Shown: positions 1-8,798, counted from the first letter of the stretch. The stretch: 46,231 bases of DNA from Phyllobacterium sophorae (GCF_003010965.1 NZ_PGGM01000022.1:1-46231), one strand, 5' to 3'. Translations and numbers: made by a program. Notes: generated by a model from the sequence alone, not told the origin.

Positions 1-1
1 C

Positions 2-112
2 GGGACTGGAAAACCGCCAAAGGTCGCTATAACTGCAATCATGCGAAAACTTATCGTCCTCGCCAACGCGCTCCTGCGCGACAACCGAAAATGGAACCAA
101 AAAGCCACTTGA
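2..112 (+). mobile_element. IS110-type transposase, C-terminal fragment (runs off the left edge)
   Basis: An open frame enters from the left edge and stops with TGA at 110-112. Its last residues include 'KVAITAIMRKLIVLANALL' followed by 'RDNRKW'. This is the characteristic C-terminus of IS110/IS116-family (DEDD) transposases, which end in a conserved MRKL-hhhhNAhhR block. Only about 36 residues are visible, so the subfamily cannot be named. The stop lies 15 bp from the end of the convergent anti-sigma gene, so the right end of the element must fall in or very near that gene's 3' end. IS110 elements usually lack long terminal inverted repeats, and I see none here. Confidence 0.75.
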
Positions 113-126
113 TCAAAACGGATACT

Positions 127-930
127 CTAGGTGGAGAGGGCCGTTCTCACCCGCTCGGCCAGAACGGTCAACTGATCGGCCGAATTATGGCCAATCAGCA
201 TGTAGCCATGGGCTTGATCGGACCAATAGACGACATTCATGCCGTGGCGCTGTTCGGCGCGCGGGGAATTCGGCCCCTTGGATGACCGAATGATGCAGAG
301 CGCCAGCGGCCCGCTGGCAGGGTCGAGATAGGCGATCTGGCCAAGGGGTTTGCCGTCATACTGAAGAACCTGAGCGCGCTTCAGCGCGATACCGGGCAAC
401 GAAACCGCTTCCGCGGGAAGCGACAGGCCAAGGCTGTCGCCAAGACTGCGCAGTTGCTGGCCTTGCGATGATTCATCACTCGTCAGGTTGGCAAGTGTAT
501 CGGCTGTGTAAAGCGACAAATACTCCGCGACAACCGCACGCCACTCCGATCCGTCGCTTTCGCTGGAAGCATCCTGCATTTCAATGTAGGCGCGATCCGC
601 GACGACGCCTACAAGGACCAAGCCGATGGCGGCGGCGATAAAACTGCGCCGGTTCCAGTTTTTCCCTGCTGGTTCCGCCGCAATGGACGAGGGAAGACCT
701 TGAAGAATGGCCTCAAGATTAGCTGTCGGAGCATTCTCAAGCAAAGGTTCGAACGCGTCATAGAAAGGCATCTCGCTGCGCGACAGGAATTCGAACCGGG
801 TGGAGACAGTCTCATCGGTGTTGATCAGTGTATCAATCCGAAGGCGCTCGGCGTCATCCAGTTCCCCATCGAGAAAGGCGACCAACAGTTCGTCGGAGGG
901 CATTTGGTCTTGTCTGTGGTCAATCATCAA
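127..930 (-). CDS. Membrane-anchored anti-sigma factor
   Basis: 267 residues. The N-terminal cytoplasmic region (about 1-95) begins with the anti-sigma-like segment 'DELLVAFLDGELDDAERL'. A single hydrophobic helix follows (about 98-112, 'RRSFIAAAIGLVLVGVV'), then a periplasmic domain of about 150 residues. No HxxxCxxC zinc motif is present, so this is the zinc-free kind. The gene overlaps the upstream ECF sigma gene by 4 bp (927-930), the normal arrangement for a cognate sigma/anti-sigma pair. By inference it sequesters that sigma factor at the inner membrane and releases it on an envelope signal. Its 3' end abuts an IS110 element, so the last residues may not be the ancestral ones. Confidence 0.85.
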   Translation of the reverse strand: MMIDHRQDQMPSDELLVAFLDGELDDAERLRIDTLINTDETVSTRFEFLSRSEMPFYDAFEPLLENAPTANLEAILQGLPSSIAAEPAGKNWNRRSFIAAAIGLVLVGVVADRAYIEMQDASSESDGSEWRAVVAEYLSLYTADTLANLTSDESSQGQQLRSLGDSLGLSLPAEAVSLPGIALKRAQVLQYDGKPLGQIAYLDPASGPLALCIIRSSKGPNSPRAEQRHGMNVVYWSDQAHGYMLIGHNSADQLTVLAERVRTALST

Positions 931-1553
931 TTCCCTCCTTTCGTTCGTTTCGCGACCATTTCCGGACCGGCATTCTCGGCAAGTTTTGCACGAGCGGCCG
1001 CAAGCCGGCTCATCACCGTTCCTATGGGCACATCCAGCACGTCGGCAATCTCCTTGTAGGAGAGGCCCTCGACATAGGCGAGGAACACCGCCGTCCGTTG
1101 AGCTTCGGGCAAATCATTCACTTGCCGCAGGACCTGATTGGCCAGAACATGGCGCTCGGTTTCCTGTTCACCGTCGAAGGTAAGCGTGACGTCCGCGTCG
1201 ACAAAACCGTTGCCCATACGGATCCGCCGGGAGCGAACTTCATTGAGCCAGATCGAATGCAGGATCGAGAACAGCCAACGGTCAAGCCTTGTGCCGCTCG
1301 TAAACTGGGCGGCGCGCTCCAGCGCACGCACACAAGTAGCCTGGACGAGATCATCTGCAACATCGCGCTGGCGGGACAGCACCACGCCGTACCGCCAAAG
1401 CCGGGCGAGGTGCTGGCTCAAACTCGCCCTGATTTCGTGTTCGCTCGCGATAATTGCCTCCGTCCCGGCGTGCCCAATCCGGACTTCCAGTGCTGACGAC
1501 TGATATGGGTTCGCCCGACTATATGCAGAAAGTTCGAAATGAGCGATGGTCAC
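927..1553 (-). CDS. ECF-family RNA polymerase sigma factor
   Basis: 208 residues, the normal ECF size. Region 2 covers about 45-110 ('DVADDLVQATCVRALERA', then 'RLDRWLFSILHSIWLNEVRS'). Region 4 covers about 135-190 and contains the helix-turn-helix 'LSYKEIADVLDVPIGTVMSR'. There is no extra C-terminal domain. The start is GTG at 1553, preceded by a Shine-Dalgarno AAGGGA at 1564-1559. It overlaps the anti-sigma gene downstream and lies 68 bp after a secreted TPR gene on the same strand. It probably directs transcription of an envelope or oxidative stress regulon and of its own operon. The start codon lies at the edge of a long hairpin (see the separate feature). Confidence 0.92.
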   Translation of the reverse strand: MTIAHFELSAYSRANPYQSSALEVRIGHAGTEAIIASEHEIRASLSQHLARLWRYGVVLSRQRDVADDLVQATCVRALERAAQFTSGTRLDRWLFSILHSIWLNEVRSRRIRMGNGFVDADVTLTFDGEQETERHVLANQVLRQVNDLPEAQRTAVFLAYVEGLSYKEIADVLDVPIGTVMSRLAAARAKLAENAGPEMVAKRTKGGN

Positions 1554-1592
1554 TTTGATCCCTTGTTTGTGAACGCCTCACGACCATCGCTC
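1541..1592 (-). promoter_or_regulatory. Hairpin spanning the sigma-factor ribosome binding site
   Basis: A perfect 11-bp inverted repeat: GAGCGATGGTC at 1541-1551 and GACCATCGCTC at 1582-1592, with a 30-nt loop. In the sigma-factor mRNA the Shine-Dalgarno AAGGGA lies in the loop, and the last base of the GUG start plus codons 2-4 form the 3' arm. This could regulate translation initiation, or be a protein-binding palindrome. The function is inferred; the repeat itself is directly visible. Confidence 0.5.
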
Positions 1593-1621
1593 GGGCTCTT
1601 CCAAGCCAGGCAATGGCCCAG

Positions 1622-2173
1622 TCAAATCTTCGACGGCTTCTCGATCGCTTCCTGAAGATCCTTGTATTCTTCGCATGTGGTTCCGCAGATCGACTTGATG
1701 GTCATGAGCTGCTCCTTGGCGAGATCGATCTGACCCTTGACGACGTAGGCTTCGCCCAGATATTCGCGAACTTTCGCATATTTGGGATCAAGTGCGACCG
1801 ACTTCTTGTACCAGGATATGCCTTCGTCGGTTCGCCCAAGCTTGCGAGTTGCATAACCGCGATAGTTGAGGGCTTCCTTGGTGTTCGGATCTTTCAGCGT
1901 GTCGAGCATCTCCAGCGCTTCCTGGTATCTTCCTGCCTCGGCCAAGGCGTAGGCGTATTCGGTGCGATCCTTATCGGGAACGAAACTGCTGTTCTTGCTG
2001 ACGCATTTCTTGCTCCTGGAATCGTAAACCTTGCCTTTCGCACAGGTGGGCGTTGCATCCCCACCCTCACCACCTGCGGCAAACACCGGGGTGGAGAGGG
2101 TGCTAACGGCAAGCCCGGCGCCGAGCAAAGCCAATGGAAGCTGATGGCGCAGTGATCTGACGATATTTCTCAT
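1622..2173 (-). CDS. Secreted tetratricopeptide-repeat protein
   Basis: 183 residues. A Sec signal peptide occupies about 1-32 ('LPLALLGAGLAVSTLSTPVFA' region, AxA cleavage). A Cys-containing linker ('TCAKGKVYDSRSKKCV') follows, then three TPR-like helical pairs from about residue 75 to 165 ('YAYALAEAGRYQEALEML', 'YRGYATRKLGRTDEGISWY'). Four cysteines suggest disulphides, in keeping with a periplasmic location. The ATG at 2173 is chosen because GGAGA precedes it and it begins a typical signal peptide; the longer frame to 2215 has neither. It lies 68 bp upstream of the ECF sigma gene on the same strand and may share its operon. Binding partner unknown. Confidence 0.8.
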   Translation of the reverse strand: MRNIVRSLRHQLPLALLGAGLAVSTLSTPVFAAGGEGGDATPTCAKGKVYDSRSKKCVSKNSSFVPDKDRTEYAYALAEAGRYQEALEMLDTLKDPNTKEALNYRGYATRKLGRTDEGISWYKKSVALDPKYAKVREYLGEAYVVKGQIDLAKEQLMTIKSICGTTCEEYKDLQEAIEKPSKI

Positions 2174-2407
2174 GGCGTGTATCTCCGCTGAATAGAACTC
2201 ACGGATGGAGAACACAGCTGGGCGAAGTTTTATTCATCGCCTGGAGATTATTTTGCAGCCAGGGCACGCGCGAGTGCGACGCCAGCGAAGTAAATCGATT
2301 TCCAGAACCTGATCAAAAACAAGAATCCCGTACTCATATCCAGTGTGATTTTAATCCTGAATTCGTTTCGCGCAGGACGGCGAAGGTCTATTCTTGAGAC
2401 AATACAA

Positions 2408-2782
2408 ATGAATCCATCCACGAAAAGCCCATATGTAATGAACTGCAGAACGGTTGAGCCCATGAACGCCGATGTTACCAGCGGAACGCTCCTGCAATCA
2501 TTGCTTGCGGGATTTGATGGACGTCCCGCCAAAGCGCCGGATGACGCAAAGCGCAGGTTCGCAGAGCCGCTCTCTGCCGTTGACGCAGCGAAGCAGCTTG
2601 TCGACAAGGCCAAGCGCGCGGCAGATATCAGTCTCGATCGTGCGAAGGCGGCACCCAAACCTCACGAAATCACCAATCCGGTATTTGTCGCGCTGTTCGA
2701 CGCACACCAGCGCGACAGGGAAGTTCTCTTCGCAGCGATGCGCGCGCTTGATGCGGCGCGCCTTGCTGTGAAGGGCCAATAG
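2408..2782 (+). CDS. Hypothetical protein, Ala/Lys-rich helical
   Basis: About 124 residues from the ATG at 2408; a GTG at 2345 or ATGs at 2438 and 2462 are also possible, and none has a strong Shine-Dalgarno. There is no signal peptide or membrane segment. Residues 60-124 are rich in Ala, Lys, Arg and Asp ('AVDAAKQLVDKAKRAAD') and probably helical. I do not recognise the family. It stands alone between divergent and convergent neighbours. Codon usage resembles the surrounding chromosome, which supports a real gene, but competing frames overlap it, so the call is moderate. Confidence 0.5.
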   Translation: MNPSTKSPYVMNCRTVEPMNADVTSGTLLQSLLAGFDGRPAKAPDDAKRRFAEPLSAVDAAKQLVDKAKRAADISLDRAKAAPKPHEITNPVFVALFDAHQRDREVLFAAMRALDAARLAVKGQ

Positions 2783-2820
2783 TTTGCGCATGCGTTGTCG
2801 TTAGGCGGTGCCCAAGTAGC

Positions 2821-3357
2821 TCACGTCCATCCTTCAAACTCGTGGTATGGAATGTCGAGCTCCCTGGCGCAGTATTCTTCGTAGCTCTTCACCTCGTTCC
2901 AGGCTTCCGCAACGATAGCAGCCGAGCCTTTGCTCATATTCCAATCGTCGTCCGAGCGAATGCCATTGAGAAGATTTGTCAGAACGGCACTCGTCAAACA
3001 GGCGAAGCGGAACTCAAATCGATCAGAGACACCCGTGAAGTGGAAGCTGACAATCTTGTTGTACTGGCCCTGCTGGGAATCCTCTTCAGAACCAAAATAG
3101 GGGTTGCCTTGCTCGTCCGCCTCAAAATCATAGATGGAAATTTCCACGCCGCTGACCAGGTCCTTACCCGCGATCTCCGGAAATTGAATCGCATCGAGAC
3201 GGAATTTGAACGGCACAAAACCTGGCGAATCTGCAAATGAAACATCTGGGTGGATTTCGCAAATCATATCGAATTTGTTCAATTCTGAAACCAGTGCCGG
3301 AATTATCTCATCGGAGATTTCCTGCAATGGCGTATACACGGTATATTCCATGCTCAT
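2821..3357 (-). CDS. Hypothetical acidic cytoplasmic protein, atypical composition
   Basis: 178 residues from the ATG at 3357, which has AAGGA about nine bases upstream. The protein is strongly acidic ('YDFEADEQGNPYFGSEEDSQ'), lacks a signal peptide and membrane helices, and ends 'YHEFEGWT'. I do not recognise a domain; the size and acidity would fit an immunity or antitoxin-like protein, but nothing in the sequence proves that, and no toxin gene is adjacent. The gene and its flanks are visibly richer in A+T than the neighbouring operons (many AAT, TTT and GAA codons), suggesting a separate origin. Confidence 0.65.
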   Translation of the reverse strand: MSMEYTVYTPLQEISDEIIPALVSELNKFDMICEIHPDVSFADSPGFVPFKFRLDAIQFPEIAGKDLVSGVEISIYDFEADEQGNPYFGSEEDSQQGQYNKIVSFHFTGVSDRFEFRFACLTSAVLTNLLNGIRSDDDWNMSKGSAAIVAEAWNEVKSYEEYCARELDIPYHEFEGWT

Positions 3358-3509
3358 CAGCAATAATCCTTTGAAAAATATATGAAATTATCAATTCGTT
3401 CGATCATGGCAATGCAGTGCCCATTATGCATGTTCACGTTTTGTTTTCAAGGACCTCATTGATGTATTTGGCGGGTTTGTGCTGTCGTTGATCACATCGG
3501 GCTGCGAGC

Positions 3510-3526
3510 GTTTCACAATCTGAAAC
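3510..3526. promoter_or_regulatory. Short palindrome upstream of the GntR-regulated operon
   Basis: Perfect 6-bp arms GTTTCA and TGAAAC separated by 5 nt, about 75 bp upstream of a candidate -35 box. It has the size of a dimeric regulator's binding site. The binding protein is unknown. Confidence 0.3.
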
Positions 3527-3583
3527 AAGGGTGGAACTGCTTAACATCCAAAGCGCCGCTTGTTCAGTGGATTGAATATCCTG

Positions 3584-3612
3584 TTGACAGATATCCTACA
3601 AGTGGTTAACCA
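3584..3612 (+). promoter_or_regulatory. Candidate promoter with GntR/FadR-type operator
   Basis: A consensus -35 TTGACA lies at 3584-3589. At 3603-3612, where the -10 element should be, is the perfect palindrome TGGTTAACCA. FCD-type GntR regulators commonly bind TGGT-n-ACCA palindromes, so this is a good candidate site for autorepression by the regulator whose gene starts at 3653. The -10 sequence itself is weak. Confidence 0.5.
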
Positions 3613-3652
3613 ATTCGAAATTGAAATTTCAGACCGGACTGGGTCAGCCTCG

Positions 3653-4384
3653 ATGACGTTCAAATCACTCAAGCCGTTGCACCGCGCGCCATTGCTTCAT
3701 GTTTCCGTGCAGGAGAGCCTGCGGGCCTACATCAACGAGAATGGCCTTGGAGCCGGTGCACCCATGCCGCCCGAGGGCGAGCTTGCCAGCCAGCTTGGCG
3801 TTAGCAGGAACTCTTTGCGCGAAGGCATAAAGGCGCTGGAATCGGTTGGTGTTCTGGAGTCGCGGCGAGGGGTGGGCGTCTTCGTCAAGGCATTCTCGTT
3901 CGAACCATTGCTTGACAATCTCGCCTACGGGCTCGGCGGTGCACTCCGTCAGATCGAGGAGGTGCTGGAGATCCGCCGCACGCTGGAGGTAGGCCTTATC
4001 GGCAAAACCCTCGAGAGAATTACCGACGAGGATATCCACGAACTGCGGCAGGTCGTGGCGCGAATGCGCATTCATGCTGAACGCAACGAGGCCTTTGTGG
4101 ACGAAGACAGACTGTTCCACCGACTGCTGTTCCGCTGCCAGGAAAACGAGACGCTGGTCAGGCTCATCGAAGTGTTCTGGCTTGCCTTCTACAAGGCATC
4201 CGACTTCGTCAATCTCGAAAATACCGATCCGATGGCCACCTGGCGCGATCACGAAGCGATCGTCGATGCGGTGGAAGCCAGAAATCTCGAAGACGCGCGC
4301 AACCGTCTTGACAGTCACTACGAGGGGATCGCGCGGGTGATTGCACATAACAAGACCAATACATCCAATGGGAGGATACTATGA
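3653..4384 (+). CDS. FadR-subfamily GntR transcriptional regulator
   Basis: 243 residues from the ATG at 3653. An N-terminal winged helix-turn-helix covers about 12-75 ('MPPEGELASQLGVSRNSLRE', then 'ALESVGVLESRRGVGVFV'). A C-terminal all-helical FCD ligand-binding domain covers about 95-225, with the usual metal-site residues in 'DRLFHRLLF' and the late 'DHEAIVDAVEARNLEDA...SHYEGI' segment. It is the first gene of the ABC transporter/aldolase operon and its stop overlaps the next start by 4 bp, so it is co-translated with its likely targets. It probably represses the operon until an organic-acid-like pathway intermediate binds the FCD domain. The frame extends upstream to 3560, but that part overlaps the promoter region. 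Confidence 0.9.
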   Translation: MTFKSLKPLHRAPLLHVSVQESLRAYINENGLGAGAPMPPEGELASQLGVSRNSLREGIKALESVGVLESRRGVGVFVKAFSFEPLLDNLAYGLGGALRQIEEVLEIRRTLEVGLIGKTLERITDEDIHELRQVVARMRIHAERNEAFVDEDRLFHRLLFRCQENETLVRLIEVFWLAFYKASDFVNLENTDPMATWRDHEAIVDAVEARNLEDARNRLDSHYEGIARVIAHNKTNTSNGRIL

Positions 4385-5961
4385 AACTAAGAATGATGGC
4401 TTCGGCGCTGGCGATATCCGCGGCACTGATGGGAGGCGCATCTTTGGCACCGGCCACCGCCCAGGCGGCAACCTTGTCGGGTGGTTTTGACGTGGGACCC
4501 GGAGGATTCCAGGGTAACTTCAATCCCCTGGCTGCGACAGCCGGGTTCACCTGGCTCAGTGTCTATTACGAGCCTCTCGTCACCTATGACGAGAAGTTGC
4601 AGAAGGTCACCGGAGTTCTGGCGGATTCCTATGCGGTCAGTCCGGACCAGTTGACCTACACGTTCAAGCTGGCCGATGCCAAATGGCACGACGGCAAGCC
4701 TTTCACGGCCAAGGACGCCAAATTCACGATGGGCCTGGCCATGGACGCGAAATCGGGATCGGTTCTTGCCGCGCGGTTGAAGGCAGTTGCCTCGGTTGAG
4801 GCACCCGACGATCATACACTGGTCGTCAAGCTCAGCGCTCCAAGCGCAAGCACGCTTGATACGATGACCAAGGTGATGATGCTGCCCGAACATGCCTTGG
4901 CATCCATACCCATCGATCAGCTCGCGAAGAACAGCTGGTGGTCGACGGCACCGGTCGGCACCGGGCCATTCAAGTTCACCAAATACGTGACCGACCAATA
5001 TGTCGAACTTGCTGCAAACACCGAGTATCGCGGTGGCAAGCCTGCGCTGGAGCGGGTGATCAACCGCTATTTCGCCAATCCGGCAGCAGCTATCGCTGCA
5101 CTTCGCGCCGGCGAAATCCAGTTTACCTACGTCGATTCCAATGACGTTTCGACGTTCAAGGGCGACGAAGGCTTCAGGGTGATCGAAGGCGACTCATATG
5201 TCGTGAACTATCTGGGCTTCAATCACGACTCGCCCATCTGGAAGGATGTCCGTGTCCGCCAGGCTGTGATGTATGCGATCAATCGCGACGCCATCATAAA
5301 GAGCCTCTATAGCGGCGCCGCCAAGCCGGCTAATTGCGCCTATGTGGTCGATCAGCTGTTACCGCAGGGCATCGACGCTTATGCCTACGACCCGGAGAAA
5401 GCGAAGAAGCTGCTCGAAGAAGCCGGATGGGCGCAGATCAACGGCGACAAGCCGATTACACTGCTGACCTATTATACGACACCGCTGGCGACCAATGTGC
5501 TCGCCGCCGTTCAGGCCATGCTCGCACAGGTGGGCATCAATGTCGTCCCGCGAGCGGTCGATACGCCGACTTACAACAGTATCGTGCTCAACCCGGCGCC
5601 GGACGTCGCGCAGTTCCAGATGGTGTATGCGGGGCTGCAGAACGGGCCCGATGCGGGCAGCATCAATGTCGGTCTTAACGAGAAGCAGATTCCGCCCGCA
5701 GGTCCGAATGTCGTGCGCGCCCGCATGCCCGATCTGAATGCGGCGCTCGATACGGCACTGGCCGAGCCCGACGCCTCCAAGCGCGATACCCGCTATCAGG
5801 AAGTCTGCAAGGTGATGAACGCCAATCTGCCATGGGCGACGCTGTGGGTCGCAAATCGCTATGGCGTGGTCTCGGCAAAGGTCAAGGACTTCACCTGGAC
5901 GCCCGCGCCGGGCGGTGGACCCTATCAGGCCCATCCGGAAAAATGGTCCATCGCCGAATAG
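4381..5961 (+). CDS. ABC transporter substrate-binding protein, family 5 (oligopeptide/nickel type)
   Basis: 526 residues. Signal peptide at about 1-30 ('MASALAISAALMGGASLA', cleavage near AQAA). The mature part is a full SBP_bac_5 protein: the 'YEPLVTYDEKLQKVTGVLAD' N-terminal block, then 'YTFKLADAKWHDGKPFTAKD', and later 'VRQAVMYAINRDAIIKSLYSG'. It captures the substrate in the periplasm and delivers it to the permease pair encoded next. The ATG overlaps the regulator's stop and has GGGAGG upstream. This family binds peptides, but also sugars, opines and other small molecules, so the ligand cannot be named. A hairpin after the gene may keep its mRNA more abundant than that of the permeases. 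Confidence 0.95.
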   Translation: MKLRMMASALAISAALMGGASLAPATAQAATLSGGFDVGPGGFQGNFNPLAATAGFTWLSVYYEPLVTYDEKLQKVTGVLADSYAVSPDQLTYTFKLADAKWHDGKPFTAKDAKFTMGLAMDAKSGSVLAARLKAVASVEAPDDHTLVVKLSAPSASTLDTMTKVMMLPEHALASIPIDQLAKNSWWSTAPVGTGPFKFTKYVTDQYVELAANTEYRGGKPALERVINRYFANPAAAIAALRAGEIQFTYVDSNDVSTFKGDEGFRVIEGDSYVVNYLGFNHDSPIWKDVRVRQAVMYAINRDAIIKSLYSGAAKPANCAYVVDQLLPQGIDAYAYDPEKAKKLLEEAGWAQINGDKPITLLTYYTTPLATNVLAAVQAMLAQVGINVVPRAVDTPTYNSIVLNPAPDVAQFQMVYAGLQNGPDAGSINVGLNEKQIPPAGPNVVRARMPDLNAALDTALAEPDASKRDTRYQEVCKVMNANLPWATLWVANRYGVVSAKVKDFTWTPAPGGGPYQAHPEKWSIAE

Positions 5962-5981
5962 ACCGTTTGCTTGCTTAAAGC

Positions 5982-6001
5982 GGGGTGGCCTTGGTCACCC
6001 C
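5982..6001 (+). terminator. Intercistronic stem-loop between binding-protein and permease genes
   Basis: A GC-rich inverted repeat GGGGTGGCC / GGTCACCCC with one G-T pair sits in the 57-bp gap. It has no U-tract, so it more likely stabilises the upstream mRNA or attenuates read-through than ends the transcript. Such elements are common after binding-protein genes. Confidence 0.5.
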
Positions 6002-6018
6002 AACACAGCGGAAACAAA

Positions 6019-6978
6019 ATGCTTCAGTACAGTCTTCGACGCCTGATGATAGGAGTGGGCATGCTCATCGCATTGAGCATGCTGATCTTCCTGCTCTTGC
6101 GCCTCACGCCGGGCGATCCGATCGATGCCTATATCGATCCCAATATCCCGATGTCGCCAGCGCAGCTCACCGACCTGCGTAGCCAACTCGGGCTCGACAA
6201 GCCCTTGCCGGTGCAATACCTGGCGTGGTTGCAGCAGGCCGTCTCCGGCAACCTTGGCCATTCGATCAAGCGTCAGGACCAGCCGGTATTGGGTCTTGTC
6301 CTTTCGCGGATCGGGCCGACCGTGCTGCTGATGGGTTCCGCATTGGTCATTGCCATTATCACCGGGATTGTCACCGGTGTTATCAGCGCCGTGCGCCGAA
6401 ATTCCGCCACGGACCTGTCGTTCTCGGTTTTCGCGCTCGTCGGGATCTCCAGCCCGGCATTTCTCAGCGCCTTGATCGGTCTTTACATATTTGCCGTGCG
6501 GCTGAACTGGGCGCCCTCCGGCGGCATGCTGACACCGGGCGCGGAATTTTCAGTTGCCGATCTGCTCAGTCACCTGATCCTGCCGGCCGCACTTCTTTCC
6601 GTCGCGCAGGCCGCATTGATCATGCGCTATATGCGCTCTTCATTGCTGGAAGTGCTTAATCAGGACTATGTGCGAACCGCCCGCGCCAAGGGCGTCAAGG
6701 AATTCTGGGTCGTAGCGAAGCACGCCTTGCGCAATGCTTTGCTGCCGGTTGTGACCGTCATCGGTTCGACCATCGGACTGGCTATTGGCGGCGCTATCTT
6801 TATCGAGAGCGTGTTCAACTGGCCGGGCATGGGGCTTTTGCTGGTGAACGCCGTAGAAACGCGCGATTACCCGGTTATCATGGGCGCGACCCTTGTCATC
6901 GGTGCCTGCGTGATCGTCGTCAATCTGCTGACCGACATCACCTATGCGGTCATTGATCCGCGAATCAAGGTGGGTTGA
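6019..6978 (+). CDS. ABC transporter permease, DppB/OppB type
   Basis: 319 residues from the ATG at 6019. The N-terminal signature '[17 protein letters not shown]' follows the first membrane helix, as in DppB/OppB proteins. Five further helices follow, with the EAA loop that contacts the ATPases at about 230-250 ('[20 protein letters not shown]'). It forms the inner-membrane channel with the next gene product. The longer frame from 5971 reads through the intercistronic hairpin and is not preferred. The next gene starts 1 bp after its stop. Confidence 0.94.
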   Translation: MLQYSLRRLMIGVGMLIALSMLIFLLLRLTPGDPIDAYIDPNIPMSPAQLTDLRSQLGLDKPLPVQYLAWLQQAVSGNLGHSIKRQDQPVLGLVLSRIGPTVLLMGSALVIAIITGIVTGVISAVRRNSATDLSFSVFALVGISSPAFLSALIGLYIFAVRLNWAPSGGMLTPGAEFSVADLLSHLILPAALLSVAQAALIMRYMRSSLLEVLNQDYVRTARAKGVKEFWVVAKHALRNALLPVVTVIGSTIGLAIGGAIFIESVFNWPGMGLLLVNAVETRDYPVIMGATLVIGACVIVVNLLTDITYAVIDPRIKVG

Positions 6979-6979
6979 G

Positions 6980-7855
6980 ATGCTTGCACGTACTCCTCCC
7001 TCCAGCCCGGGTCCAATGGCTCGCGCGTTCCATCGTTTCGGCCATAACAAGGCGGCGCTCTTCGGGGTCTCGGCAATCGTGCCGATGCTGGTGATGATTC
7101 TGTCCTATCCGCTGTGGTGGACGTTCAAGCCGAACGACATCGATCTTCTGGCCATGAATAGTGGACCCACCGTAACGCACTGGTTCGGTACCGACGGCGT
7201 CGGCCGGGACGTGTTTGCCCGCGTTCTCGAGGGCGGGCGGATTTCACTGCTGGTGGCAGTCGCGTCGACTGCCGTCTCGGCAATCATCGGTTTTCTGGCC
7301 GGGGCAATCTCGGCATTTGCCGGACGCTGGGCCGATGCCGTCACCATGCGTTTCGTCGATCTTGTGATGACCTTGCCGCCCGTTATCTTCCTTCTGGTGC
7401 TCGCATCGATCGCCGGCACCGGCATCTGGCCGACGGTGCTCGTCATTTCCCTGCTGTCGTGGCCACTGCTGTCGCGCATGATCCGCTCACGCCTGCTCGA
7501 ATTGCGCGAACGCGACTTTGTCATGGCATCGCGGGGCATGGGGGCGGGGCTCGGACACCTCTTGTTCCGGCATGGCTTGCCGAACTCGATCGATATCCTT
7601 GTCGTTTACGCGACGCTACAAATCGCCAACGCGATCCTGCTGGAGGCGGGCCTGTCCTTCCTGGGGCTGGGTATCGCGCCGCCGGCTGCCAGCTGGGGCA
7701 ATATGCTCAATGCTGCGCGGTCAACTGCGGTCCTTGAACAATTTCCCTGGCAATGGCTGTTCCCCGGCGGCGCACTGGTCCTTGCTGTTCTTGCAATCAA
7801 TTTCATCGGCGATGGTCTGAGGGATGCCTTCGATCCTCGCGCAGAACTAAACTGA
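6980..7855 (+). CDS. ABC transporter permease, DppC/OppC type
   Basis: 291 residues. After a short cytoplasmic N-terminus and first helix comes the '[20 protein letters not shown]' motif diagnostic of DppC/OppC proteins. The EAA loop is at about 185-205 ('[20 protein letters not shown]'), and '[20 protein letters not shown]' lies near the C-terminus. It pairs with the preceding permease. The ATG at 6980 is one base after the upstream stop, indicating translational coupling. Confidence 0.94.
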   Translation: MLARTPPSSPGPMARAFHRFGHNKAALFGVSAIVPMLVMILSYPLWWTFKPNDIDLLAMNSGPTVTHWFGTDGVGRDVFARVLEGGRISLLVAVASTAVSAIIGFLAGAISAFAGRWADAVTMRFVDLVMTLPPVIFLLVLASIAGTGIWPTVLVISLLSWPLLSRMIRSRLLELRERDFVMASRGMGAGLGHLLFRHGLPNSIDILVVYATLQIANAILLEAGLSFLGLGIAPPAASWGNMLNAARSTAVLEQFPWQWLFPGGALVLAVLAINFIGDGLRDAFDPRAELN

Positions 7856-7873
7856 AAACGAAAGAAAGCGAAA

Positions 7874-8791
7874 ATGACGAAATTCCATGGTGTTGTTCCT
7901 CCCGTCGTGACACCGCTCAATCCGGACTTCACGGTCGACTATCCGTCTTATACCCGCGTGCTCGAACATCTGATCGGGGCAGGTTGCCATGGCGTGTTCG
8001 TGCTTGGCTCGACGAGCGAAGTCGTATTCCACGATGAGACGACGCGCCGGCAAATTCTCGAACACTCGGTGAAAGTGGTCAATGGACGAGTGCCGGTCAT
8101 CGCGGGCGTGATCGACGCGACGACGGACAATGTCATCCGTCACGCGAAGGTCGCAAAGGCCGCCGGTGCCGCCGCGGCGGTCGTGACCGCACCGTACTAC
8201 ACCGTGACAAGCCAGTCTGAGACGATGGACCATTTCCGCTATATCAAGGATGCCGTGGACATTCCGCTGGTGGCCTATGACATTCCGGTTTGCGTCCATG
8301 TCAAACTGGCCCGCCCTACGGTGACGACGCTGGCCAGGGAAGGCGTCATTGTTGGCCTGAAAGACTCCAGCGGCGACGATGGCAACTTCCGTTATGCCCT
8401 GCTCGATCTTGCCGAACACAAGGATATTTTCTTGATGACCGGCTCCGAGATTGTCGTCGACAATGCGCTGCTGATGGGCGCACACGGTGTCGTTCCGGGT
8501 CTCGCCAATGTCGATCCATCCGGCTATGTGCGGCTGTGGGAAGCGGCGCAGCGCGGTGACTGGATTGCTGCCCGCAAGGAACAGGAGCGGCTCTGCCGCC
8601 TTTTTGAGATCGTGTGGATCGCGCAAGGACGAGTGAGCGGCGGTGCCTCGGGCGTTGGCGGGTTCAAGACCGCGATGCGCAGCCTTGGCATCATCAGCAC
8701 GAATGTCATGCCACGACCGCGGCAGGCGCTCAATGACGCGGAGGCGGCGCGTATCGATGCGATTCTGCGGTCAACCGGCCTGCTTGGCTGA
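7874..8791 (+). CDS. Dihydrodipicolinate synthase/N-acetylneuraminate lyase family aldolase (first copy)
   Basis: 305 residues, a complete (beta/alpha)8 barrel of the DapA/NanA superfamily. Visible hallmarks are the substrate-carboxylate loop '[10 protein letters not shown]' (the GxTGE region, here GSTSE), the 'APYYT' segment and the Schiff-base lysine in 'GLKDSSGD'. These enzymes form or cleave a C-C bond of a 2-oxo acid through a lysine imine. It is embedded between transporter genes, 18 bp after the permease and 7 bp before the ATPases, so a catabolic lyase or hydro-lyase acting on the imported compound fits better than lysine biosynthesis. The altered GSTSE loop also argues against a housekeeping DapA. 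Confidence 0.9.
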   Translation: MTKFHGVVPPVVTPLNPDFTVDYPSYTRVLEHLIGAGCHGVFVLGSTSEVVFHDETTRRQILEHSVKVVNGRVPVIAGVIDATTDNVIRHAKVAKAAGAAAAVVTAPYYTVTSQSETMDHFRYIKDAVDIPLVAYDIPVCVHVKLARPTVTTLAREGVIVGLKDSSGDDGNFRYALLDLAEHKDIFLMTGSEIVVDNALLMGAHGVVPGLANVDPSGYVRLWEAAQRGDWIAARKEQERLCRLFEIVWIAQGRVSGGASGVGGFKTAMRSLGIISTNVMPRPRQALNDAEAARIDAILRSTGLLG

Positions 8792-8798
8792 GCCGGAT

